From positions 434,001 to 498,000 of the forward strand of contig JAIQDT010001107.1 in assembly GCA_021521415.1 (NCBI GenBank): a stretch of DNA of 64,000 bases, written 5' to 3'. Shown here piece by piece: positions 51,205-62,099 of this stretch (position 1 is its first letter; every line of letters begins with the position of its first letter). The DNA comes from Bidens hawaiensis (lineage: Eukaryota > Streptophyta > Magnoliopsida > Asterales > Asteraceae). The translations under genes were made by a program, and so were the position numbers. Under the pieces are notes generated by a model, which had not been told where the DNA came from, did not search any database, and saw nothing but the letters and a program-made list of their open reading frames with translations.

Positions 51205-51570
51205 CAGATAGTGTGTAAGAGTAGGATGATAAGGTTAAAGTCATTGGATGGTAGTGCGTTGACAGTTTATGGTGATAAGGAAAGTTCTGGGCTTAATGTC
51301 ATTTCGATGATAAAAGCTGAGGGTTTGCTAAGGCGAGGGTGTGGTGCCTACCTGGCGTATGTTGTCAACGATACGGCCGAGACGAAAGAAATGAAAGATG
51401 TTCCTATTGTGCGCGACTACCCAGAAGTATTTCCTGAGGATCTTCCAGGGTTGCCACCGGAGCGAGAGATAGAATTTCAGATAGATTTAATACCAGGAGC
51501 CCAACCTGTCGCGAAAACGCCTTACCGTCTAGCACCGTCTGAGATGAGAGAATTGATGTCCCAACTGCAA

Positions 51571-52275
51571 GAACTCCTAGACAAGGGTTTTATCAGACCG
51601 AGTGTTTCTCCGTGTGGCGCATCGGTTTTGTTTGTGAAAAAGAAGGATGGAAGTATGAGAATGTGTATAGACTATCGTGAGTTGAATAAGATTACGGTGA
51701 AGAATAGATATCCGTTGCCAAGGATTGATGATCTGTTTGACCAACTGCAAGGTTCAAGTTGGTTCTCACGAATAGATCTCAGATCAGGCTACCATTAGCT
51801 GAAGGTGAAGGAGGCAGACATCCCTAAGACAGCGTTCCGAACGCGGTATGGACACTACGAGTTCCTCGTAATGTCATTCGGTCTAACAAATGCTCCTGCA
51901 GCATTTATGGACATGATGAATAGGGTGTGTCGGCCGATGTTGGATAAGTCGGTTATCGTCTTCATTGACGATATATTGATTTATTCAAAGAACGAGTCTG
52001 ACCATGCTGAGCATCTGAGAGAGGTATTGAAGACTCTGAAGAAAGAGAAGTTGTATGCCAAGTTTTCGAAGTGCGCGTTCTGATTAAGAGAAGTGCAATT
52101 TTTAGGTCACGTGATTAATCCTGAAGGGATTACCGTGGACCCAGCTAAGATCGAAGCGATAACGAATTGGAAGACTCCGTAGAACCCGACTGATATACGA
52201 AGCTTCCTAGGGTTAGCTGGCTACTATAGGAGATTCATCGAAGGTTTCTCCAAGATAGCCGCACCGCTGACCGGT
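51571..52275 (+). other. Reverse transcriptase domain, three stops
   Basis: Conserved blocks run from [13 protein letters not shown] through [22 protein letters not shown] and the [10 protein letters not shown] block, whose Asp is the first catalytic residue. The FIDD box (51,961-51,972) supplies the other two catalytic Asp residues. Stops at 51,796 and 52,081 lie either side of the FIDD box. A third at 52,180 precedes the [12 protein letters not shown] connection motif (52,203 onward). Any product would end before the polymerase active site. Confidence 0.92.
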
Positions 52276-52386
52276 ATGACCCGAAAGTCGATAGTATTCA
52301 GTTGGGGAAAGTTTCAAGAAGAAGCCTTTGAAGAATTAAAGAAGAGACTCACGCAAGCTCCAATCCTTGCTCTACCTGATGGTGAC

Positions 52387-52755
52387 GAGGATTTCGTTGT
52401 TTGTGCTGATGCCTCGCATCAAGGGTTAGGTTGCGTGTTGATGCAACGAGGGAAGGTGATAGCTTACGCATCTAGACAGTTGAAGGTCCATGAGAGTACT
52501 TATCCGACGAATGATTTAGAGTTAGCAGCTGTAGTACATGCTCTTAAGATATGGAGGCATTATCTGTACGGTACTAAGTGTATTATCTATACAGATCATA
52601 AGAGTTTAAAGTACTTCTTCGAGCAGAAAGAATTGAACATGAGGCAGAGAAGATGGTTAGAATTGATAAAGGATTACGACTGTGAGATTAAGTATTACCC
52701 CGGTAAAGCTAACGTAGTCGCTGATGCGCTAAGTCGTAAGAATGAGGAAGTCCTT
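52387..52755 (+). other. RNase H domain
   Basis: Contains the acidic residues of a type I RNase H: Asp in CADASHQG (52,408), Glu in DLELAA, Asp in YTDHKS and Asp in VVADALS. It would degrade the RNA strand during reverse transcription. The domain itself is uninterrupted, but it lies downstream of three nonsense codons. Confidence 0.9.
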
Positions 52756-52929
52756 GCAACAGTGAAGTCCTACAAGTTGATCATGAACCCAAGTCTATTT
52801 GAAGAAATCATCAAGGTGCAGTCAGAGGTGTTAGTAGATGAAGGGTTAGTAAAGAAAGAAAGGATTTATGGCCAGCAAGACGAGTTGATGGAAAACACTC
52901 ATGGAGTTAAAACTAGGTTCGACCGTTTG

Positions 52930-53988
52930 TGGATTCCACGCCATGGTGATCTTAGAAGTCGAATCTTAGATGAAGCTCATAAGTCAAGGTACTCAATCCA
53001 TCCTGGAGCTACAAAGATGTACCAATACTTGAAGAGAGATTACTGGTGGCCAGGAATGAAGAATTATGTAGCGGATTATGTTAGTAAGTGCTTAACTTGC
53101 TTACAAGTCAAAGCCGAACACCAAAAGCCTTATGGGAAGATGCAACCGCTAGAGATACCTGAGTGGAAATGGGAACACATCACCATGGATTTCATAACTA
53201 AGCTACCTCGTACAGCTAAGCAACATGATACCATCTAGGTGATTGTGGACCGTTTGACCAAGAGTGCTCACTTTCTGCCCATACGAGAGGCTATCTCGTC
53301 AGAAACATTAGCAAACTTGTTCATTAAAGAGGTTGTGGCTAAGCATGGAGTACCGTTATCAATCGTGTCTGATAGAGATAAACGGTTTACTTCTAGGTTC
53401 TGGAAGAAATTCCAGGAAGCTATGGGGACGAGGTTGAACATCGGTACGGCGTATCATCCTCAAACCGATGGACAGTCTGAAAGGACGATCCAAACCCTTG
53501 AGGATATGCTACGTGCTTGTGTTTTAGATTTTGGTGGAAGTTGGGATGATCATCTGCATCTGGCAGAGTTCTCCTATAACAACAGTTAACATTCAAGTAT
53601 TGGTATGCCACCGTTTGAGATGCTTTACGGTAGACGATGTAGAACCCCGGTGTGTTGGGGTGAGATTGGTCAGAAAGAAATGGGAAGCCTAGAAGTGGTT
53701 CAAGAAACGTCTTCAAAGTTTGATCAGATCAAAGCAAGAATGAAAGCCGCTCAAGACAGACAAAAGTCTTATGCAGATAAGCGGCGACGACCAATTGAGT
53801 TTAACGTTGGTGACTATGTGATGCTCAAGGTCTCGCCTTGGAAGGGGATTATCCGTTTTAGGAAAAGAGGAAAGTTGAGTCCGAGGTACATTGGACCGTT
53901 CAAGATTGTAGATCGTGTGGGTGAAGTAGCTTATAAACTGGATTTACCCGATGAGTTAGAAGGAATTCATTCAACCTTCCATGTTTCT
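52930..53988 (+). other. Integrase domain, two stops
   Basis: The zinc-binding HHCC motif is visible: His in DEAH, His in SIHPG, and the CLTC cysteines near 53,089-53,100. The catalytic triad is Asp in TMDF (53,188), Asp in VSDRD (53,371) and Glu in QSERT (53,479), with the last two 35 residues apart as in the D,D-35-E family. Stops at 53,236 and 53,587 lie within the core and just after it. The C-terminal part carries the RYIGPF motif characteristic of the GPY/F module. Confidence 0.9.
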
Positions 53989-54060
53989 CATCTGAGGAAG
54001 TGTCTAGCTGATGACACGTCTCACGTGCCATTGATGGACATTGAGGTTGATGAACAATTG

Positions 54061-54216
54061 AACTACATCGAGCAACCGATAGAGATCGTTGACCGCAAGG
54101 AGAAGCAGCTTCGTCACAAGATTATACCTTTGGTAAAAGTGATATGGAAACACCGCAAGGGATCAGATGCTACTTGGGAGGCCGAGGATGAGATGCGCAA
54201 GTTTTACCCTAGTTTG
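54061..54216 (+). other. C-terminal chromodomain
   Basis: The last roughly 52 residues (from YIEQPIEIVDR through IPLVKVIWKHR to ATWEAEDEMRKFYP) match the chromodomain found after integrase in plant chromoviruses. In the family these domains are thought to recognise heterochromatic histone marks and steer integration. This fits the location inside a satellite, though the preference of this copy is inferred. Confidence 0.85.
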
Positions 54217-54230
54217 TTTATGTAATAGTT

Positions 54231-54250
54231 AGGTTTCGGGGACGAAACCT
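54231..54250 (+). other. Hairpin between pol stop and polypurine tract
   Basis: aggtttcg, loop ggga, then cgaaacct: an 8-bp perfect stem with a 4-base loop, starting six bases after the pol stop. A ttcggggacgaa motif in this position is familiar from other plant Ty3/gypsy elements. Its function is not known to me. Confidence 0.75.
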
Positions 54251-54266
54251 CTTTAAGGAGGGAAGA
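54251..54266 (+). other. Polypurine tract
   Basis: ctttaaggagggaaga is the expected primer for plus-strand synthesis, which normally abuts the TG of the 3' LTR. Here it runs into aattcggatcagaaattcgg, which is satellite, so the 3' LTR has been removed within a few bases of its start. Confidence 0.85.
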
Positions 54267-55156
54267 AATTCGGATCAGAAATTCGGTCTTGGAGACTTCC
54301 ATACAATATATTTTATTACCCCACGAACGAATGGGAGCAATAATTATGCCCTGACGTCACCCAGTGGTCAGTTCGAATATTTGCCAGTATTGCCAAAGGG
54401 CTATGTTCACCGAGCCGGAGAAAAAACTGAGTATGGGTCGAACCACATAATCGGATCAGAAATCCGGTCTTGGAGACTTCCTTACAATATATTATTACCC
54501 CACGAATGAATAGGATCAATAATTAGCCCCTGACGTCACCCCGCGGCCCGTTCGAAATTTTGCCAGTATTGACAAAAGGGGTATGTTCACCGAGCCGGAG
54601 AAAAAACTGAGTATGGGTCGAACCAGCGAATCGGATCATAACTTCGGTCTTGGAGACTTCCATACATTATTTTATAAACATACGAAAGAATCGGATCAAA
54701 AGTTATGCCTTGATGCCACCCCGTGGCCAGTTCGAAGTTTTGACAGTATTGCCAAAAGTGTATGTTCACCGAGCCGGAGAAAAAACTGAGTATGGGTCTA
54801 ACCACTGAATCGGATCATAATTTCGGTCTTGGAGACTTCCATACAATATATTATTACCCCGCGAACGAAGGGGATCAATAATTATGCCCTGACTTCACCT
54901 TGCGGCACGTTTGAAATTTTGCTTCTATTGCCAAAGGAATATATTAACCGAGCCGTAAAAAAACTGAGTATGGGTCGAACCACTGAATTCGATAAGAAAT
55001 TCGGTCTTGGAGACTTCCATACAATATATTGTTACAAGAAAGAATCGGATCAATAATTATGCCCTGACGTCACCCCGCGGCCCGTTCGAAATTTTGACAG
55101 TATTGGCAAAGGGGTATGTTCACCGAGTCGGAGAAAAAACTGAGTATGGATCGAAC

Positions 55157-56944
55157 CAATGAATCGGATCATAACTTCGGTCTTGGAGACTTCCATACAT
55201 TATTTTATAAACATACGAAAGAATAGGATCAATAATTATGCCTTGATGCCACCCCGTGGCCCGTTCGAAGTTTTGACAGTATTGCCAAAAGGGTATGTTC
55301 ACCGAGCCGGAGAAAAAACTAAGTATGGGTCGAACCACTGAATCGGATCATAATTTCGGTCTTGGAGACTTCCATACAATATATTATTTCCCCGCGAACG
55401 AAGGGGATCAATAATTATGCCCTGATGTCACCCCGCGGCACGTTTGAAATTTTGCTTCTATTACCAAATGAATAAGTTAACCGAGCCGGAAAAAAAACTG
55501 AATATGTGTCGAACCACTGAATCGGATAAGAAATTCGTTCTTGGAGACTTCCATACAATATATTATTACCCCACGAAAGAATCGGATCAATAATTATGCA
55601 CTGACGTTACCCCGCGGCCTGTTCGAAATTTTGACAGTATTGGCAAAAGGGTATGTTCACCGAGCCGGAGAACAAACTAGGTATGGGTCAAACCACTGAA
55701 TCGGATCAGAAATTCGGTCTTGGAGACTTCCATACAATATATTATTACCCCACGAACGAATGGGAGCAATAATTATGCCCTGACTTCACCCCGTGCCCCG
55801 TTCGAATATTTGCCCGTATTGCCAAAGGGGTATGTCCACCGAGCTGGAGAAAAAACTGAGTATTAGTAGAACCACATAATCGGATCAGAAATCCGGTCTT
55901 GGAGACTTCCTTACAATATATTATTACCCCAAGAATGAATAGGATCAATAATTAGCCTCTGACGTCACCCCGCGGCCCGTTCGAAATTTTGCTAGTATTA
56001 CCAAAGGGGTATGTTCACCGAGCCGAAGAAAAAACTGAGTATGAGTCGAACCACTGAATCGGATCATAACTTCGGTCTTGGAGACTTCCATACATTATTT
56101 TATAAACATACGAAAGAATCGGATCAAAAGTTATGCCTTGATGCCACCCCATGGCCCGTTCGAAGTTTTGACAGTATTGCCAAAAGGGTATGTTCACCGA
56201 GCCGGAGAAAAAACTGAGTACGGGTCGAACCACTGAATCGGATCATAATTTCGGTCTTAGAGACTTCCATACAATATATTATTACCCCGCGAACGAAGGG
56301 GATCAATAATTATGCCCTGATGTCACCTCGCGGCACGTTTGAAATTTTGCTTCTATTACCAAATGAAAATGTTAACCGAGCCGGAAAAAAAACTGAATAT
56401 GGGTCGAACCACTGAATCGGATAAGAAATTCGGTCTTGGAGACTTCCATACAATATATTATTACCCCACGAAAGAATCGGATCAATAATTATGCACTGAC
56501 GTCACCCCGCGGCCTGTTCGAAATTTTGACAGTATTGGCAAAAGGGTAAGTTCTCCGAGCCGGAGAACAAACTAGGTATGGGTCAAACCACTGATCGAAT
56601 CAGAAATTCGGTCTTGGAGACTTCCATACAATATATTATTACCCCACGAACGAATGGGAGCAATAATTATGCCCTGACTTCACCCCGTGGCCCGTTCGAA
56701 TATTTGCCAGTATTGCCAAAGGGGTATGTTCACCGAGCCGGAGAAAAAACTGAGTATTGGTAGAACCACATAATCGGATCAGAAATCCGGTCTTTGAGAC
56801 TTCCTTACTATATATTATTACCCCAAGAATGAATAGGATCAATAATTAGCCTCTGACGTCACCCCACGGCCCGTTCGAAATTTTGATAGTATTACCAAAG
56901 GGGTATGTTCACCGAGCCGATGAAAAAACTGAGTATGGGTCGAA
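55157..56944. repeat. Two-copy 894-bp (five-monomer) higher-order unit
   Basis: 55,157-56,050 and 56,051-56,944 repeat at offset 894. Markers are ttctattaccaaatgaa (55,456 and 56,350), aaactaggtatgggtcaaac (55,674 and 56,568) and an agaatgaataggatc monomer. The copies differ at scattered bases. A more diverged relative spans about 58,700-59,600. Confidence 0.82.
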
Positions 56945-59900
56945 CCACAGAATCGGATCATAACTTCGGTCTTGGAGACTTCCGTACATTATTTTATAAA
57001 CATACGAAAGAATCGGATCAAAAGTTATGCCTTGATGCCACCCCGTGGCCTGTTCGAAGTTTTGACAGTATTTGCCAAAAGGGTATGTTCACCGAGCCGG
57101 AGAAAAAACTGAGTATGGGTCGAACCACTGAATCGGATCATAACTTCGGTCTTGGAGACTTCCATACATTATTTTATAAACATACGAAAGAATTGGATCA
57201 ATAATTATGCCTTGATGCCACCCCGTGGCCCGTTCGAAGTTTTGACTGTATTGCCAAAAGGGAATGTTCACCGAACCGGAGAAAAAACTGAGTATGGGTC
57301 GAACCACTGAATCGGATCATAATTTCGGTCTTGTAGACTTCCATACAATATATTATTACCCCGCGAACGAAGGGGATCAATAATTATGCCCTAACGTCAC
57401 CCCGTGGCACGTTTGAAATTTTGCCAATATTACCAAAGGAATATGTTAACCGAGCCGGAAAAAAACTGAGTATGGGTCGAACCACTGAATCGGATAAGAA
57501 ATTCGGTCTTGGAGACTTCCATACAATATATTATTACCCCAAGAAAGAATCGGATCAACTATTATGCCCTGACATCAACCCGCGGCCCGTTCGAAATTTT
57601 GACAGTATTGGCATAGGGGAATCTTCACCGAGCCGGAGAACAAACTGGGTATGGGTCGAACCACTGAATCGGATCAGAAATTCGGTATTGGAGACTTCCA
57701 TTCAATATATTATTACCCCACGAACGAATGGGAGCAATAATTATTCCCTGACGTCACCCCGCTGCCCGTTCGAATATTTGCCAGTATTGCCAAAGTGGTA
57801 TGTTCACCGAGCCGGAGAAAAAACTGAGTATTGGTAGAACCACATAATCGGATCAGAAATCCGGTCTTGGAGACTTCCTTACAATATATTATTACCCCAA
57901 GAATGAATAGGATCAATAATTAGCCTCTGACGTCACCCCGCGGCCCGTTCGAAATTTTGCTAGTATTACCAAAGGGGTTGTTCACCGAGCCGGAGAAAAA
58001 ACTGAGTATGGGTCGAACCACTGAATTAGATTAGTAATTCTATCTTGGAGACTTCCATACAATATATTATTACCCCACGAAAGAATCGGATCAATAAATA
58101 TGCCCTGACGTCACCCCGCGGCCCGTTCGAAATTTTGACAGTATTGCCAAAGGGGTATGTTCACCGAGCCGGAGAACAGACTGGGTATGGGTCGAACCAC
58201 TGAATCGGATCAGAAATTCGATTTTGGAGACTTCCATAAAATATATTATTATCCCACGAACGAATGGGAGCAATAATTATGCCCTGACGTAACACCGCGG
58301 CCCGTTCGAATAATTGCCAGTATTGCCAAAGGGATATATGTTCACCGAGCCGGAGAAAAAACAGAGTATATGTGTCGAACCACATAATCGGATCAGAAAT
58401 CCGGTCTTTGAGACTTCCTTACAATATATTGTTACCCCACAAATGAATAGGATCAATAATTAGCCCCTGACGTCATCCCGCGGCCCGTTCGAAATTTTGC
58501 TAGTATTGCCAAAGGGGTATGTTCACCGAGCCGGAGAAAAAACTGAGTATGGGTCGAACCACTTAATCGGATCATAACTTCTGTCTTGGAGACTTCCATA
58601 CATTATTTTATAAACATACGAAAGAATCGGATCAATAAATATGCCTTGATGCCACCCCGTGGCCCGTTCGAAGTTTTGACAGTATTGCCAAAAGGGTATG
58701 TTCACCGAGCCGGAGAAAAAACTGAGTACGGGTCGAACCACTGAATCGGATCATAACTTCGGTCTTGGAGACTTCCATACATTATTTTATAAACATACGA
58801 AAGAATCGGATCAATAATTATGCCTTGATGCCACCCCGTGGCCCGTTGGAAGTTTTGACAGTATTGCCAAAAGGGTATGTTCACCGAGCCGGAGAAAAAA
58901 CTGAGTACGGGTCGAACCACTGAATCGGATCATAATTTCGGTCTTAGAGACTTCCATACAATATATTATTACCCCGCGAACGAAGGGGATCAATAATTAT
59001 GCCCTGATGTCACCCCGAGGCACGTTTGAAATTTTGCTTCTATTAACAAAAGAATATGTTAACCGAGCTTGAAAAAAAACTTAATATGGGTCGAACCACT
59101 GAATCGGATAAGAAATTCGGTCTTGGAGACTTTCATACAATATATTATTACCCCACGAAAGAATTGGATCAATAATTATGCACTGACGTCACCCCGCGGC
59201 CTATTCGAAATTTTGACAGTATTGGCAAAAGGGTATGTTCACCGAGCCGGAGAACAAACTAGGTATGGGTCAAACCACTGAATCGGATCAGAAAATCGGT
59301 CTTGGAGACTTCCATACAATATATTATAACCCCACGAACGAATGGGAGCAATAATTATGCCCTGACGTCACCCCGTGGCCCGTTCGAATATTTGCCAGTG
59401 TTGCCAAAGGGGTATGTTCACCGAGCCGGAGAAAAAACTGAGTATTGGTAGGACCACATAATCGGATCATAAATCCGGTCTTGGAGACTTCCTTAGAATA
59501 TATTATTACCCCAAGAATGAATAGGATCAATAATTAGCCTCTGACGTCACCCCGCGGCCCGTTCGAAATTTTGCTAGTATCACCAAAGTGGTATGTTCAC
59601 CGAGCCGGAGAAAAAACTGAGTACGGGTCGAACCACTGAATCAGATCAGAAATTCGGTCTTGGAGACTTCCATACAATATATTATAACCCCACGAACGAA
59701 TGGGAGCAATAATTATGCCCTGACGTCATCCCGCGGCCCGTTCGAAATTTTGCTTGTATTACAAAAGCGGTATGTTCACCGAGCCGGAGAAAAAATTGAG
59801 TACGGGTCGAACCACTGAATCGGATCATAATTTCGGTCTTAGAGACTTCCATACAATATATTATTACCCCGCGAACGAAGGTGATCAATAATTATGCCTT

Positions 59901-61204
59901 GGTGTCACCCCGCGGCACGTTTGAAATTTTTCTTGTATTTCCAAAGGAATATGTTAATCGAGCCGGAAAAAAACTGAGTATGGGTCGAACCACTGAATGG
60001 GAAAAGAAATTCGGTCTTGGAGACTTCCATTCAATATATTATTACCCCACGAAAGAATCGGATCAATAATTATGCCCTGACGTCACCCCGCGGCCCGTTC
60101 GAAATTTTGACAGTATTGCCAAAGGGGTATGTTCACCGAGTTGGAGAAAAAACTGAGTATGGTTCGAACCACTGAATCAGATCAGTAATTTGATCTCGGT
60201 GATTTCCATACAATATTTTATTATCACACGAAAGAATCGGATCAATAATTATTCCCTAACGCCACCCCGCGGCCCGTTTGATTATTTGCCAGTATTGACA
60301 AAGGGGTATGTTCACCGAGCCGGAGAAAAAACTGAGTATGGGTCGAACCACTAAATCAGATCAGTAATTCGGTCTTGGAGACTTCCATACAATATATTAT
60401 TACCCCACGAAAGAATCGGATCAATAAATATTACTTGACGTCACCCCGCGGCCCGTTCGAAATTTTGACTGTATTGCCAAAGAGGTATGCTCACCGAGCT
60501 GGAGAACAAACTGGGTATGGGTCGAACCACTGAATCGGATCAGAAATTCGGTCTTGGAGACTTCCATACAATATATTATTACCCCACGAACGAATGGGAG
60601 CAATAATTATGCCCTGACGTCACCCCGCTCCCCATTCGAATATTTGCCAGTGTTGCCAAAGGGGTATGTTCACCGAGCCGGAGAAAAAACTGAGTATGGG
60701 TCGAACCACTGAATCGGATCATAACTTCTGTCTTGGAGACTTCCATACACTATTTTATAAACAAACGAAAGAATCGGATCAATAGTTATGCCTTGTTGCC
60801 ACCCCGTGGCCCGTTCGAAGTTTTGACAGTATTGCCAAAAGGGTATATTCACCGAGCCGGAGAAAAAACTGAGTATGGGTCGAACCACTGAATCGGATCA
60901 TATTTTCGGTCTTGGAGACTTCCATACAATATATTATTACCCCGCGAACGAAGGGGATCAATAATTATGTCCTGACGTCACCCCGCGGCACGTTTGAAAT
61001 TTTGATTGTATTGCCAAAGGAATATGTTAACCGAGCCGGAAAAAAACTGAGTATGGGTCGAAACACTGAATCGGATAAGAAATTCGGTCTTGGAGACTTC
61101 CATACAATATATTATTAACCCACGAAAGAATCGGATTAATAATTATGCCCTGACGTCACCCCGCGGCCCGTACGAAATTTGACAGTATTGGCAAAGAGGT
61201 ATGT

Positions 61205-61960
61205 TCACCGAGTCGGAGAAAAAACTGAGTATGGGTCGAACCACTGAATCAGATCAGTAATTTGGTCTCGGTGATTTCCATACAATATGTTATTATCACA
61301 CGAAATAACCGGATCAATAATTAATCCCTGACGACACCCCGCGGCCCGTTTGAATATTTGCCAGCATTGCCAAAGGGGTATGTTCACCGAGCCGGAGAAA
61401 AAACTGAATATGGGTCGAACCACTGAATCAGATCAGTAATTAGGTCTTGGAGACTTCCATACAATATATTATTACCCCACGAACGAATCGGATTAATAAT
61501 TATGCCCTGACGTCACCCCGCGGCCCTTTCAAAATTTTGCCTGTGTTGCCAAAGGGGTATGTTCACCGAGCCGGAGAAAAAACTGAGTATGGGTCGAACC
61601 ATTGAATCGGATCAGAAATTCGGTTTTGGAGACTTCCATACAATATTTTATAAACATACGAAAGAATCGGAAAAATAATTATGCCCTGCCGCCACTCCGC
61701 AGCCCGTTCAAAATTTTGCAACTATTGCCAAAGAGGTATGTTCACCGAGTCGGAGAAAAAACTGAGTATGGGTCGAACCACTGTATCAGATCAGTAATTT
61801 TGTCTCGGTGATTTCCATACAATATTTTATTATCACACGAAATAATCGGATCAATAATTAATCCCTGACGACACCCCGCGGCCCGTTTGAATATTTGCCA
61901 GCAATGCCAAAGGGGTATGTTCACCGAGCCGGAGAAAAAACTGAATATGGGTCGAACCAC
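61205..61960. repeat. Three-monomer (537-bp) duplication
   Basis: The variant monomer at 61,205-61,423 (ggtctcggtgatttcc, tcacacgaaataa, aatccctgacgacacc) recurs at 61,742-61,960 at offset 537. The variants are shared by these two and rare elsewhere nearby. Confidence 0.75.
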
Positions 61961-62099
61961 TAAATCAGATCAGTAATTCGGTCTTGTAGACTTCCATACA
62001 ATATATTATTATCCCACGAACGAATGGGAGGAATAATTATGCCCTGACGTCACCCCGCGGCCCGTTCGAAATTTTGACTGTATTGGCAAAGGCGTATGT

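Larger units (their letters stand above)
49585..54225 (+). pseudogene. gag-pol polyprotein, one frame of 1,546 codons interrupted by five stops
   Basis: The polyprotein would make the capsid and nucleocapsid proteins, protease, reverse transcriptase, RNase H, integrase and chromodomain of a chromovirus. From the ATG at 49,585 to the final taa at 54,223 every domain is in the same reading frame, with no frameshift detected. Breaks are in-frame stops: tag at 51,796 (codon 738, just after RSGYH in RT), tga at 52,081 (after the FIDD region), tag at 52,180 (RT-RNase H connection), tag at 53,236 (integrase core, after HDTI) and taa at 53,587 (integrase, after SYNNS). By family comparison the first, second and fourth sit at Gln, Trp and Trp positions, the fifth at a Tyr position, and the third is less certain. 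Catalytic motifs are otherwise preserved. Total length is normal for the family. It is non-functional unless the stops are sequencing errors. Confidence 0.95.
47451..54268 (+). mobile_element. Truncated Ty3/gypsy chromovirus (Tekay/Del-like), 3' LTR missing
   Basis: Order of parts: 5' LTR (47,451-49,184), primer binding site (49,188-49,200), leader, gag-pol in one frame with five stops (49,585-54,225), hairpin (54,231-54,250) and polypurine tract (54,251-54,266). It then passes directly into satellite. There is no second LTR and no target-site duplication: the left flank stops at ccccgcg, while the right flank resumes about 85 bp later in monomer phase. The domain order PR-RT-RNaseH-IN with a C-terminal chromodomain identifies a chromovirus. 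The long LTR and polyprotein style fit the Tekay/Del lineage best; that clade assignment is from recognition and not from a tree. The element cannot be autonomous. Confidence 0.92.

Noticed and set aside
51796..53589. Programmed stop readthrough as the purpose of the in-frame stops
   Set aside because: Five stops at conserved residue positions inside RT and integrase are not at a gag-pol boundary, and Gag and protease are already fused in frame. Mutation is the simpler explanation.
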